Origin: Chitinophagaceae bacterium UBA2375
GTDB taxonomy: Bacteria > Bacteroidota > Bacteroidia > Chitinophagales > Chitinophagaceae
Assembly: GCA_002343985.1 (NCBI GenBank)
Contig: DDTB01000023.1
Span: forward strand, 1-64,000
Length of the DNA stretch: 64,000 nucleotides
Direction of reading: 5' to 3'
Shown here: one piece after another, positions 1-9,300 of the stretch
Layout: every line of letters starts with the position of its first letter
How positions within the stretch are numbered: position 1 is the first letter of the stretch
Made by a program: the position numbers and the translations under genes
Notes under the pieces: generated by a model
The model's input: only the letters and a program-made list of their open reading frames with translations
Databases searched by the model: none
What the model was told of the DNA's origin: nothing

Positions 1-3000
1 CTGTACTCCGGCAATTCTGCCTTGTAAAGGTGTTTCTATCCGGCTAGCAGAAACGGTCAGGCTCATTCTTCTTTGTGCGCCATAGCCCATCACTACCACT
101 TCGCTCAGTTGCATTACATCAGCAACCATATCCACATCAACCTGCCCACGGTTTCCGGTTTGTGCTTCTTGTGTTGTATATCCAATAAAGGAGAATACCA
201 ATGTACCACCAGGCGGAACATTAATATAGTATTCGCCATTGAAATCGGTAACCGTGCCATAAACTGTTCCTTTTACAATAACATTTACTCCGGGCAACGG
301 ACTTCCATCATATGAATCAAACACCTGGCCCCTGATCAGGTTGCCTGTATAAGCATAGCTTTCGTTTCGCTGTGCGTAGTATGAAGTGCGCACTTCATTC
401 ATTTCTATTCTTCGCACCTGTTCAACGTACGTAGTTTTGTCATCCCATTCTTTTAATGTGTTGAATAATTTTTCAGAAAAGGCATCGCGTGCATGAACAG
501 AGTCGGGATAGAAGGTGATCATATTCTGACCAAACGGCTGCAGAAAAAATTTGCCCGAACGCAGGTATTGGTGATCGCTCATTAACAAAACAACTTCATA
601 GTGTGCAGCATTGAAGCGATCAAAATTCTGATTGTTTGCCGGATAAATAAAATACTGATCGGGATTATCGAGGTTAATAATAAAGGTAGCCAAATGAGAC
701 AGTGGGGTTGCCGATGGTTTGATTGTAAACAAGAGCGCCCCGGTTCTTTCACCCACATAGTTAGGTGACAGATACGGTGCAAACCGCTGCTTTATAATGG
801 CAGAAGGCACGGCCCATCGTTTTTCAATTTCAGCTTTGGTAATTACCTGATCGTTAAACGAAGGAATGATATAAGGAACGGGAGCACGCCTGCTCAAAAA
901 GGATTTATCCAGCGAACGTTGCCGCACAACCCCTGGCAAAAACTGATACGAGAAAAAAGGCTCGTAATCGAAAATTGTTTCAGATGAATCGGCCGTAACA
1001 AATTTTGTTAGCTGAGGGTGCAACGGCCCTGCTATTTCGGAGTACGGATATCCCCGTGCCCCGGATTCATTAAACAAAAAATAATTATCGTATTGCCAGA
1101 GGTATGCCCGCGGTTGATCGGCAGCGCGATGAACAGAAATAAAATACTTACTGATGGTTGTCTGCTCGCGTTCCAGATCATCTTTGTCGTACGGTATTTT
1201 TATAGCATCGGCAGGCAGGTTTTTCAAATCGATAGAAACAATTTGTTTGTGGTTCTTTTTTATATCTATCGAAAAGGAAATTGTATAGTTTCCTGTTCGC
1301 ATGGTAATGAGGTGAACACCCGCATGAATGCGGAATGAGTAGGGCTGTATCGTGTTTACAGCAGCATGATATACAGGAGTACTGTTTATATAAATGATGG
1401 AAGGGTGCAACACTAAGCCATCTTCCACCAGAAACGGTGCAATTTGTGTAATGGAATCTGAACTTGGTTTTTCAAATTCATACCTGCCGCTGGCCGGATA
1501 CAGGAACTGGTAAAACGAAATACTATCAAGCCCAAGTGTTTTATGCCACAGTGCCCAGTCTAACTTGTGGTTATCCGGGTCATCAAACTCTCCCTGGTAA
1601 AAAGAGTTAAAAACCAATCTGCTTTTTTGCTTACGCGGATAAACAGGTACCTGATTAAGCGTTCCCTGTTTAAATTTTTTGGAAATCGCGAAAGCGGTAA
1701 CATCGGCCTGGTTTACCGGTTTGCCTTTAGCATCGGTAACGGTAATGGTAAAGTCTGTGGTTTGTCCCGGATACACCAATGGCAGATGGGTAATGGAAAC
1801 ATTCAGTTGCCTGTCGTTAAAGTTAACCGCATAGTCCTCTTGTTTGGCAATACCGGCCCATACATATTGCACCGATACAGTATATGACTCGCGCGTGCCG
1901 GCCTTGTCCTCAAAAATTACAGTTGATTCCTCTGCGCTTCCTCGATAGATTTGACGTTTCCCCTTAAATACCTGGTAGTGAAATGGAATTTTTCTCGGGT
2001 TGCTTGCAGTTATGGTTATCGAGTCGGCTGTTCTGCCTGATAAAATTTCGAGCTTGTCGTACGTGTTCATTTCCAGAAACTCCCAGGCAGATGTTGCACC
2101 GGCTTCATATTCGTTAATAAACGGGTTTATTTTTTCCCTGTATGGAAGCTGCACTTCTTTGGTGAAGATTTCATCGTCTTGATTGGTGAGCGCGGTCAGT
2201 TCAATTTTATCGGTTAATGCCAGCGGATAAATCCACACGCTGTCGTTCTTTACTTCAAAACGAACAGGTGCAAGTTGAGAATCAAATTGCAAACTGAGTT
2301 CTTTGGTTTGCCTTTCATTATCGGAATTGATAAATGCAATTACGGCTTTATAATTCAAGGCTGCCTTCGGAAAGATAGAATCAGGTAACACTATTTTCGT
2401 TTCGCCTACAGCATCTAACTTTTGCTGATGAAACCAAAGAGTGTCTGCAACAAAAAGCCGGTCCTCATGCGCTTGAGTTACGCGATCGGATTTAATTAGT
2501 ATTTCGGTTCGCACATCGTACAGGGGCATATTGTTCGAGTCAGTGCCTTTCAGATATAGTGTAGCGCCTTTTTCTTTCCGGTTGTTTTCTGAACGCGCAA
2601 AAAACTGGTTGGCTTTTAATTCGTATTGCTCATAGCGGAACGACTTTGATTGAACAGTCTTATCGCGATACTCTAGTTGTAAATACGGGTTAGTATCCAG
2701 CGAAAGTTTTAAGCTGTCGGTAAGAATCAGTTCGTACACATAGGCACCATTACGGTAAGGAGCAACATTTCCAAGTTTCAGGTTTACGTTATTGCGACCA
2801 TAGTTATACAATCGCGCATCCAGGGTTTTGGTTACTGGTCTTCCTTTTTTGGTGGTAATAAATGCTTTTGCTCTAAGGGTATCGCCCGGTTTAAACATGG
2901 GTTTGTTAAACACGAGGTAGCCCTTCCAGTTTTTTTCATATTTAGGCTCAACCCAGTGTTTCACTTTATAATAGATCCCCGGAGGCTGAACATAGTTTCC

Positions 3001-3747
3001 GGTGATCAGATTTTTCACCGTACGAATGGGATAGATTATCACTGATGCGAGATGATTAACCGGAAATGTGCCGAGTATTTTTTTACCGGTTCGTACAAAG
3101 AAGGTGTTGTTGTAGCTTCTTTCTATTGGAAAGTAAGATGTATGCTCCCCTACTGTAACAGACAATATGCCGCGCCTGTTCGATTTCTGAATTACATAGG
3201 CCTTATCCTTTTTGTTGTACGCGATCGTTCTGTTTTTGATTTTTACAGTTGCCTGCGAAACTTCACTTCCGGTATTGTCGCTGATAATAAAAATCAGATC
3301 GCGCTGGTTGTTGAGCAAATGCAAAGATGTATTATTAACAGAAGTTAGCTCGTACTGCAATTTCTCCTGAACGGTTTTCACAATCAGGTAATGCCCAATC
3401 GGTAATTCATTTTGAAACCGGGCCGAATCGGTAGGATAAAGTGTATGAAGCGTGTGGCAATACGCCTGCGATGGCTTCTGGTTTTCGTACAGATTTTTTG
3501 CTTCTGTGTTGGTTAGTTTGTACACAAAAGTGAAATAGCTGCTGCGCCTGCTGGTGGGCAGGTCTTGTGCGTAAGTTGTTGCTGAAACAAAAAGACAGAG
3601 AAGAACCCATCTCAAAAATACTTTGTCATCGCGGACAGTGTTCCGCGATCTTGAATTTTGATGCAAGAAATTGAGATGCCGGAATAAATCCGGCATGACA
3701 AGTACTCTTAGAGGTATTTTTGAGATGAGTTCTAAAAATAATCGCAT
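1..3747 (-). CDS. Alpha-2-macroglobulin-like protein with C-terminal CarboxypepD_reg and TonB-plug module (3' end outside window)
   Basis: An open frame of 1249 codons without a stop runs from ATG 3747 to the window edge. A signal peptide (RWVLLCLFVSATTYAQ) lies at about residues 46-61. An MG2-like segment at about 262-365 reads KGYLVFNKPMFKPGDTLRAK, typical of bacterial alpha-2-macroglobulin families. A CarboxypepD_reg-like domain (DSYDGSPLPGVNVIVKGTV) lies near 1135-1195, followed by a SusC/plug-like stretch (LSEVVVMGYGAQRR ... LQGRIAGVQ) reaching the edge. The family is usually envelope-anchored or outer-membrane associated; its function here is unknown. The gene starts 17 nt after the deaminase gene, so co-transcription is likely. 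The oddity is that the first 45 codons are mostly a palindromic repeat (3602-3733). Without it the N-terminus would read MRLFLRWVLL. TTG 3615 is an alternative start directly before the signal peptide. Confidence 0.85.
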   Translation of the reverse strand, partial: MRLFLELISKIPLRVLVMPDLFRHLNFLHQNSRSRNTVRDDKVFLRWVLLCLFVSATTYAQDLPTSRRSSYFTFVYKLTNTEAKNLYENQKPSQAYCHTLHTLYPTDSARFQNELPIGHYLIVKTVQEKLQYELTSVNNTSLHLLNNQRDLIFIISDNTGSEVSQATVKIKNRTIAYNKKDKAYVIQKSNRRGILSVTVGEHTSYFPIERSYNNTFFVRTGKKILGTFPVNHLASVIIYPIRTVKNLITGNYVQPPGIYYKVKHWVEPKYEKNWKGYLVFNKPMFKPGDTLRAKAFITTKKGRPVTKTLDARLYNYGRNNVNLKLGNVAPYRNGAYVYELILTDSLKLSLDTNPYLQLEYRDKTVQSKSFRYEQYELKANQFFARSENNRKEKGATLYLKGTDSNNMPLYDVRTEILIKSDRVTQAHEDRLFVADTLWFHQQKLDAVGETKIVLPDSIFPKAALNYKAVIAFINSDNERQTKELSLQFDSQLAPVRFEVKNDSVWIYPLALTDKIELTALTNQDDEIFTKEVQLPYREKINPFINEYEAGATSAWEFLEMNTYDKLEILSGRTADSITITASNPRKIPFHYQVFKGKRQIYRGSAEESTVIFEDKAGTRESYTVSVQYVWAGIAKQEDYAVNFNDRQLNVSITHLPLVYPGQTTDFTITVTDAKGKPVNQADVTAFAISKKFKQGTLNQVPVYPRKQKSRLVFNSFYQGEFDDPDNHKLDWALWHKTLGLDSISFYQFLYPASGRYEFEKPSSDSITQIAPFLVEDGLVLHPSIIYINSTPVYHAAVNTIQPYSFRIHAGVHLITMRTGNYTISFSIDIKKNHKQIVSIDLKNLPADAIKIPYDKDDLEREQTTISKYFISVHRAADQPRAYLWQYDNYFLFNESGARGYPYSEIAGPLHPQLTKFVTADSSETIFDYEPFFSYQFLPGVVRQRSLDKSFLSRRAPVPYIIPSFNDQVITKAEIEKRWAVPSAIIKQRFAPYLSPNYVGERTGALLFTIKPSATPLSHLATFIINLDNPDQYFIYPANNQNFDRFNAAHYEVVLLMSDHQYLRSGKFFLQPFGQNMITFYPDSVHARDAFSEKLFNTLKEWDDKTTYVEQVRRIEMNEVRTSYYAQRNESYAYTGNLIRGQVFDSYDGSPLPGVNVIVKGTVYGTVTDFNGEYYINVPPGGTLVFSFIGYTTQEAQTGNRGQVDVDMVADVMQLSEVVVMGYGAQRRMSLTVSASRIETPLQGRIAGVQ
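3602..3733. repeat. 132-bp palindromic REP/MITE-like element inside the macroglobulin 5' end
   Basis: The ends are inverted copies: AGAACCCATCTCAAAAATAC at 3602-3621 and GTATTTTTGAGATGAGTTCT at 3714-3733, 19 of 20 matching. Inside are two related hairpins, GTCATCGCGGA..TCCGCGAT (3625-3649) and GATGCCGGA..TCCGGCAT (3675-3696), head to head. Translated on the minus strand, part of it reads CHAGFIPAS in one frame, a familiar artefact of dispersed GTCATGCCGG repeats. In the frame of the host gene it has no stop and adds a multiple of three bases. TATTTTT flanks both ends on the minus strand, as a target duplication would. The repeat structure is seen directly; mobility is inferred. Confidence 0.8.
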
Positions 3748-3764
3748 AGCAAACAGGTTTACGT

Positions 3765-4664
3765 TTACCGAAAGCCCTGCAAACCCTGTAACCCGCCCGT
3801 GTGTAAAACCAGCACAGTACTTCCACGTTTGAATCTGCCCTTTGCCATCATATCCAGCACACCCCACATTAGTTTGGCGGTGTAAACCGGATCGAGCGGC
3901 AGGTTATGGTTTATGTTCATCTCATCAATGAAGGTAAACAACTGCGGATTGGTTTTGGCATAGCCTCCGTAATGATACGATGTGTCGATATGCCAGTTTC
4001 CATAAATCCTGTCCGAAATTTTTTTTAAATGATGTTTGATTTCATCGGTAAGAAAGGCACCATCCTTTAAAACCGATACTCCAAGTACTTGTTTTTGTTG
4101 ATCTAATCCGGCAATTATTCCCGCTATTGTTCCTCCTGTGCCCACCGGTAAACACACATAATCGAAAGCGGTTTCTTGTTGTAACTGTTGAGCAAACTCA
4201 GCAACACCTTTTATAGCCAGGGTGTTTGTACCGCCTTCCGGGATTAAATAAAAATCACCGAAACGTTCTCTTAGCTGTTCAATAAAATCTGAGTCAGTTT
4301 TATTTCGATATGCTTCACGCGGTACATAATGCAATTGCATGTTTTTGCTTTTCGCGAAAGCAAGAGTAGGGTTAAGCGGAGGGGTTTCTTCTCCGCGAAT
4401 AATACCAACAGTTTGCAAACCAAGTTCGTGCGCAGCAGCGGCCGTTGCATAAATATGATTAGAGTATGCTCCGCCAAACGTGAGCAGTGTTTTGTAACCT
4501 TGCCTTTGCGCTTCTTCCAGGTTGTATTTCAGCTTCCACCACTTGTTACCCGATATAAACGGATGGTTCTGGTCTTCGCGTTTGATGAGCAGCGTTATGC
4601 TGGCTTGCCGGGTTTGGGGTGTAATTATCTCTGTGATGGGTGTTTTGTTGTACTGCAGGGCCAT
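3765..4664 (-). CDS. PLP-dependent 1-aminocyclopropane-1-carboxylate deaminase / D-cysteine desulfhydrase family protein
   Basis: The 299-residue protein has the fold-type II PLP layout of the ACC deaminase/D-cysteine desulfhydrase family. The probable Schiff-base lysine is Lys41 in SGNKWWKLKYNL. GGAYSNHIYATAAAAHELG follows as the substrate/cofactor region, a phosphate-binding glycine loop reads PVGTGGTIAGIIAG, and the C-terminus is HTGGLQG. Members deaminate ACC or release sulfide from D-cysteine; sequence alone does not separate these, and in Bacteroidota the D-cysteine activity is the safer guess. It is the first gene of a probable two-gene unit with the macroglobulin-like gene. The length is slightly shorter than classic ACC deaminases (about 330). 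Confidence 0.88.
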   Translation of the reverse strand: MALQYNKTPITEIITPQTRQASITLLIKREDQNHPFISGNKWWKLKYNLEEAQRQGYKTLLTFGGAYSNHIYATAAAAHELGLQTVGIIRGEETPPLNPTLAFAKSKNMQLHYVPREAYRNKTDSDFIEQLRERFGDFYLIPEGGTNTLAIKGVAEFAQQLQQETAFDYVCLPVGTGGTIAGIIAGLDQQKQVLGVSVLKDGAFLTDEIKHHLKKISDRIYGNWHIDTSYHYGGYAKTNPQLFTFIDEMNINHNLPLDPVYTAKLMWGVLDMMAKGRFKRGSTVLVLHTGGLQGLQGFR

Positions 4665-4694
4665 GTTTAGCTAAGTAAAGTCAATTCACTGGCA

Positions 4695-4728
4695 TTTTAC
4701 ACTTTACACCTTACTGTAAAGTGTAAAA
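4695..4728. promoter_or_regulatory. Perfect 13-bp dyad in divergent intergenic region
   Basis: TTTTACACTTTAC (4695-4707) and GTAAAGTGTAAAA (4716-4728) are exact inverted repeats with an 8-nt spacer, between the divergently transcribed deaminase and radical SAM genes. It could be an operator or a hairpin of the dispersed ACTTTA-rich repeats also seen at 18405-18465. It is not followed by a T-run, so it does not look like a terminator. Confidence 0.6.
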
Positions 4729-4776
4729 CATTAATTTTTTCACAAAATCGAATAAATACTAATAATTTTAGTACTC

Positions 4777-5835
4777 TTGTCTGTGGAACAGGATTACTTT
4801 AAAGGGCGTGGAGCACAGATAAAAACCGAAAACCGGTTCTTGAAAGCGCAATATGTTACCGAGCACATCGAAGGGCTGGATGAACCGTTGCTCGAAGCTC
4901 CGCACACGCAAATATTTATAGAAAACCCGAAGAAGATTGTAAACAAAGTAGAGAGCCCCGATTTGCAGGGCATGTATTCTATGAATCCCTACCAGGGGTG
5001 CGAGCATGGTTGCATTTATTGTTATGCGCGCAACACACATGAGTATTACGGCTTTAGCGCTGGGATTGATTTTGAAAGTAAAATCATTGTTAAGAAAAAT
5101 GCCGCGGTACTTCTCGAAAAACATTTGCTGAACAAAAACTGGAATGCCGTACCCATTATGCTTAGCGGCAACACCGATTGTTACCAGCCGCAAGAACGTA
5201 AATTTGAAATTACACGAAGCATGTTAAAAGTGCTGGCACGGTATCGCCATCCCGTAGGTATTATTACTAAAAACAGTCTGGTAACGCGCGATATCGATTT
5301 ACTGAAAGATCTTGCCAGCGATAACCTGGTGCAGGTCTATCTTTCAATCACCACACTTAATGAAGACCTAAGGCGTGTTCTTGAACCGCGCACAGCCAGC
5401 GCTATTAAACGATTAAAAACACTGGAAGAACTTTCTAAAGCAGGGATCCCTACAGGAATAATGAATGCGCCTATTATTCCCGGATTAAATCATCATGAAA
5501 TACCACAAGTACTAAAGGCTGCGGCCGATCATGGCGCATTAGGCTGTGGCATGACCGTAGTACGATTGAATGGCTCCATCGGAAAAATTTTTGAAGACTG
5601 GCTGCGTAAAAACTTTCCCGACCGGTTTGAGAAAGTATGGAACCAGATATGCTCATTTCATGGCGGTACCGTAAACGATTCGCAGTTTGGCAGGCGCATG
5701 CGGGGAGAGGGAAACATTGCCGACTCGATTCATCAACTCTTTCATGTCTCAAAGAAAAAATACTTCGCCAACCGTACAGCCCCCGCTTACGACCTTACAA
5801 AATTTAGAAAAGGGGGTAATCTCTCTCTCTTTTGA
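4777..5835 (+). CDS. PA0069-family radical SAM protein
   Basis: This 352-residue protein carries the radical SAM cluster as Cys75-x3-Cys79-x2-Cys82 in NPYQGCEHGCIYCYARN, the hallmark of the PA0069/Rv2578c family, related to spore photoproduct lyase. Further family marks are LSGNTDCYQPQER and VGIITKNSLVTRD. It is expected to be a cytoplasmic [4Fe-4S]/SAM enzyme; the substrate of the family is not established. The best start is TTG 4777, since no earlier in-frame ATG lies near and the N-terminus (SVEQDYFKGRGAQI) matches the family. It is divergent from the deaminase, with a strong dyad in between. Confidence 0.85.
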   Translation: MSVEQDYFKGRGAQIKTENRFLKAQYVTEHIEGLDEPLLEAPHTQIFIENPKKIVNKVESPDLQGMYSMNPYQGCEHGCIYCYARNTHEYYGFSAGIDFESKIIVKKNAAVLLEKHLLNKNWNAVPIMLSGNTDCYQPQERKFEITRSMLKVLARYRHPVGIITKNSLVTRDIDLLKDLASDNLVQVYLSITTLNEDLRRVLEPRTASAIKRLKTLEELSKAGIPTGIMNAPIIPGLNHHEIPQVLKAAADHGALGCGMTVVRLNGSIGKIFEDWLRKNFPDRFEKVWNQICSFHGGTVNDSQFGRRMRGEGNIADSIHQLFHVSKKKYFANRTAPAYDLTKFRKGGNLSLF

Positions 5836-5854
5836 TTTTTAGACGGTGCAGGCT

Positions 5855-5862
5855 TACCTTTA
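5855..5862 (+). promoter_or_regulatory. Candidate Bacteroidota -7 box (TACCTTTA) for the metal-efflux operon
   Basis: TACCTTTA resembles the TAnnTTTG consensus and lies five bases before GTG 5868, the preferred start of the leader gene. No clear -33 TTG at ideal spacing was found. Confidence 0.35.
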
Positions 5863-5867
5863 CGTTC

Positions 5868-6257
5868 GTGAAAAAGATATTGGCTTTTACAATGGTTGTG
5901 GTGCTCCTTACCGGTTCGGTAGTGGATTTGCACGACCTCACGAAAGTGCCTTATATGATTAGTCATTTTCAGCAACATCAAAACAATACCGATTCTTTTT
6001 CTATTTCCGATTTCTTCAACCTACACTATGGCTCGCTGGCCGAACAGCACGACAAACAAGAACACGAACAGCACAAAGGCCTGCCATTCAAATCGCACGA
6101 TTGTACCACATCGCACGTAACTATGATGTTGCCTGAGTTTGTTTCCAATATGGCATCTTCATTTAGTCTTATTATTCAATACAATAATTTTTACGAGTCG
6201 GCCTATTCATCAGAATTCAGCCAGGCTATTTGGCAACCGCCAAAACAGTTGGCTTAA
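5868..6257 (+). CDS. Small exported His-rich protein leading a Cus-type efflux operon
   Basis: From GTG 5868 the 129-residue product begins MKKILAFTMVVVLLTGSVVD, a signal peptide or membrane anchor. It continues with a His/Asp-rich stretch (EQHDKQEHEQHKGLPFKSHD) and ends IWQPPKQLA. From memory, proteins of this shape, with LPFKSHD and a terminal IWQPPK, sit directly upstream of CusA-type pumps in many Bacteroidota; no function is assigned. The histidines suggest metal handling in the periplasm (inference). An upstream ATG at 5832 in the same frame would give a longer product without a clean signal peptide, so GTG is preferred; the -7-like box supports it. Confidence 0.65.
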   Translation: MKKILAFTMVVVLLTGSVVDLHDLTKVPYMISHFQQHQNNTDSFSISDFFNLHYGSLAEQHDKQEHEQHKGLPFKSHDCTTSHVTMMLPEFVSNMASSFSLIIQYNNFYESAYSSEFSQAIWQPPKQLA

Positions 6258-6323
6258 TTTTCTGCTGCAATCCATTTGATTGCAAATCAAAAATCAGTTT
6301 CATTTTTCTAAAGCAATTTTTTC

Positions 6324-9300
6324 ATGCTTCATGGCATTATCTCCTTTTCGATAAGGAATAAGGTCATCGTAGGTATGCTTACCATAGCACTCATTATCTG
6401 GGGTAGCTATTCGTTAAAGCAACTTCCTATCGATGCCGTTCCTGACATTACCAATAACCAGGTACAAATCATTACCGTTTCGCCCACATTGGCTGCACCG
6501 GAAATTGAACGGCTGGTTACTTTTCCGGTTGAACAAACCATGGCCACCATTCCGGAAATCGTAGAGATGCGTTCTATCTCGCGCTTTGGTCTATCGGTTG
6601 TAACGGTTGTGTTTGAAGAAGACACCGATATTTACTGGGCACGCCAGCAAGTAAACGAACGACTAAATCAGGCTCAGGATCAGATTCCGGTAGGAGCGGG
6701 CTCACCCGAAATTGGTCCGCTTTCAACCGGGTTAAGCGAAATTTATCAATATGTGTTGCGGGCTAAACCCGGCTTCGAAAAGAAATACGATGCCATGGAG
6801 CTACGCACCATTCAGGATTGGATTGTGCGCAGGCAACTTATCGGCACACCGGGCATTGCCGATATCAGCAGCTTTGGTGGTTATGTAAAGCAATATGAAG
6901 TTGCCATCGATCCGGTAAAGTTGCGTAGTATGAACATCAGCATTAGCCAGGTGTTTGATGCATTAGAAAAGAATAATCAGAATACGGGTGGTGCATACAT
7001 AGAGCGAAAGCCCAACGCATATTTTATTCGCAGCGAAGGTCTTGTGCAAACGCTGGATGACATTCGGCAGATTGTGGTAAAGAACACCTCAAACGGGTTG
7101 CCTGTTTTAATGGAAGATGTGGGCACCATTCAGTTTGGTAGTGCCGCCCGCTATGGCGCGTTAACCTATAACAATACAGGCGAAGCAGTGGGTGGCGTGG
7201 TACTTATGCTGAAAGGCGCAAACTCCTCGCAGGTAATAGCCAAGGTAAAAGATCGTATTGAACAAATTCGCAAAACCTTACCCGAAGGTGTGGAAATAGA
7301 AGCGTTTCTGGATCGCACACGGTTGGTGAACAACGCCATTAACACCGTAGTAACAAACCTGGCCGAAGGCGCTTTGATTGTAGTGTTTGTGCTGGTGCTT
7401 TTGCTGGGAAACTTTCGGGCAGGGTTAATTGTGGCTTCGGTTATTCCGCTGGCTATGCTTTTTGCCATTGCCATGATGAATCTGTTTGGCGTATCGGGCA
7501 ACCTGATGAGTTTAGGCGCACTGGATTTTGGATTGATTGTAGATGGAGCGGTAATTATTGTGGAAGCAACCATGCACCACCTTGGGCTAAGTTCAATTAC
7601 CCGAAAATTATCGCAACGCGAGATGGATGAAGAAGTTGAACACTCTGCCAGTTCAATGATGCGTTCCGCAGCATTCGGACAGATCATAATTCTTATTGTA
7701 TATCTGCCTATTCTTTCGTTGGTGGGTATTGAAGGTAAAATGTTTAAGCCCATGGCGCAAACTGTTTCATTTGCCATACTGGGCGCGTTAATTCTTTCCA
7801 TTACGTATGTGCCCATGATTTCTGCTTTGTTGCTCAGTAAAAAAACGGGGCATCAACCAAATTTTTCTGATAAGATTATTGCATTCGCAAAAAGGGTTTA
7901 TCAGCCGGTAATCCATTCCGCATTAAAACACAGAATTATTACCATTGCGGTTTCTATTTTGTTGTTGGCGATAAGCCTTATTGTTTTTCTCCGCATGGGC
8001 GGAGAGTTTATTCCAACCTTAGATGAAGGTGATTTTGCAGTAGAAACTCGATTAATAACCGGAAGCTCGCTTAGCGAATCGATTGAAGTAAATGTTAAAA
8101 CAGCCGATGTATTAATCAAAAACTTTCCGGAAGTAGATGCTGTGATTGGCAAAATCGGAACATCCGAAATCCCTACAGATCCTATGTCGATTGAGGTAAC
8201 AGATTTGATTATAACGCTAAAAGAAAAAGATGAGTGGGTTACGGCCGGCAATCGCGAAGAGCTTGCTGATAAAATGCTTGCCAAACTGGAAGCCGAGTTG
8301 CCCGGTGTAATGTATGGATTTCAGCAGCCCATACAGTTGCGTACTAACGAGTTGATGACAGGAGCCAAACAGGATGTGGTAATTAAAGTCTATGGCGAAG
8401 ACCTGAATTTGCTGGCAAAGTATGGCGAGCAGATTGGTAAACTGGCCCAGGAAGTAGAAGGAGCGGAAGATGTGTTTGTAGAACCGATTGGCGGCTTACC
8501 ACAGATTGTAGTAAAATGGAACCGGCAACGGTTAGCCCAGTTTGGGTTGAGCATGGATGAGGTAAACCGGGTTTTGCGCACGGGCTTTGCAGGTGAAGTA
8601 GCCGGTTTGGTTTTTGAGAATGAAAAGAAATTTGAATTGGTTGTACGGCTACTCAACACCAACCGTAAGAATATAAGTGATGTTAAAAACCTGTTTGTAA
8701 TTACACAAGCCGGAGTGCAGGTTCCGCTCGAACAACTGGCCGATATTAGCCTTACCATTGGGGCTAATCAGATACAACGAGATGATGCTAAACGAAGAAT
8801 TGTAGTTGGCTTTAATGTGCGTGGCCGCGATGTAGAGAGTATTGTAAAGGAACTGAACGAATTAATTACAGCTCAGGTAAAATTCGAACCGGGTTATTAC
8901 ACTACCTACGGAGGTTCATTTAAAAATCTGGAAGAAGCAAAGCAACGGTTAGTGGTGGCTGTTCCGCTTGCATTGGTGCTCATATTCCTGTTGCTCTATT
9001 TTACATTTCATTCGTTTCGTCATAGCCTGCTCATCTTTACGGCTATTCCATTATCGGCAATTGGCGGAGTGTTTGCCTTGTGGCTTCGCGATATGCCATT
9101 TAGTATTTCGGCAGGAGTAGGTTTTATTGCACTCTTTGGTGTGGCGGTATTAAATGGTATTGTGTTGATTGCCGAGTTCAATAATCTGAAAAAGAAAGGT
9201 CTTGCCATAAACGATGTCGTAACACAAGGAACCCAGGTTAGGCTGCGCCCTGTACTGATGACAGCCCTTGTAGCTTCGCTTGGCTTTTTACCCATGGCTT

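Noticed and set aside
3626..3826. Minus-strand ORF containing CHAGFIPAS
   Set aside because: It is a translation of the dispersed GTCATGCCGG-type repeat plus the end of the deaminase gene in another frame.
7166..7816. Minus-strand ORF of 216 codons inside cusA
   Set aside because: Antisense shadow of an intact RND pump, Ser/Thr/Ile-rich with no domain.
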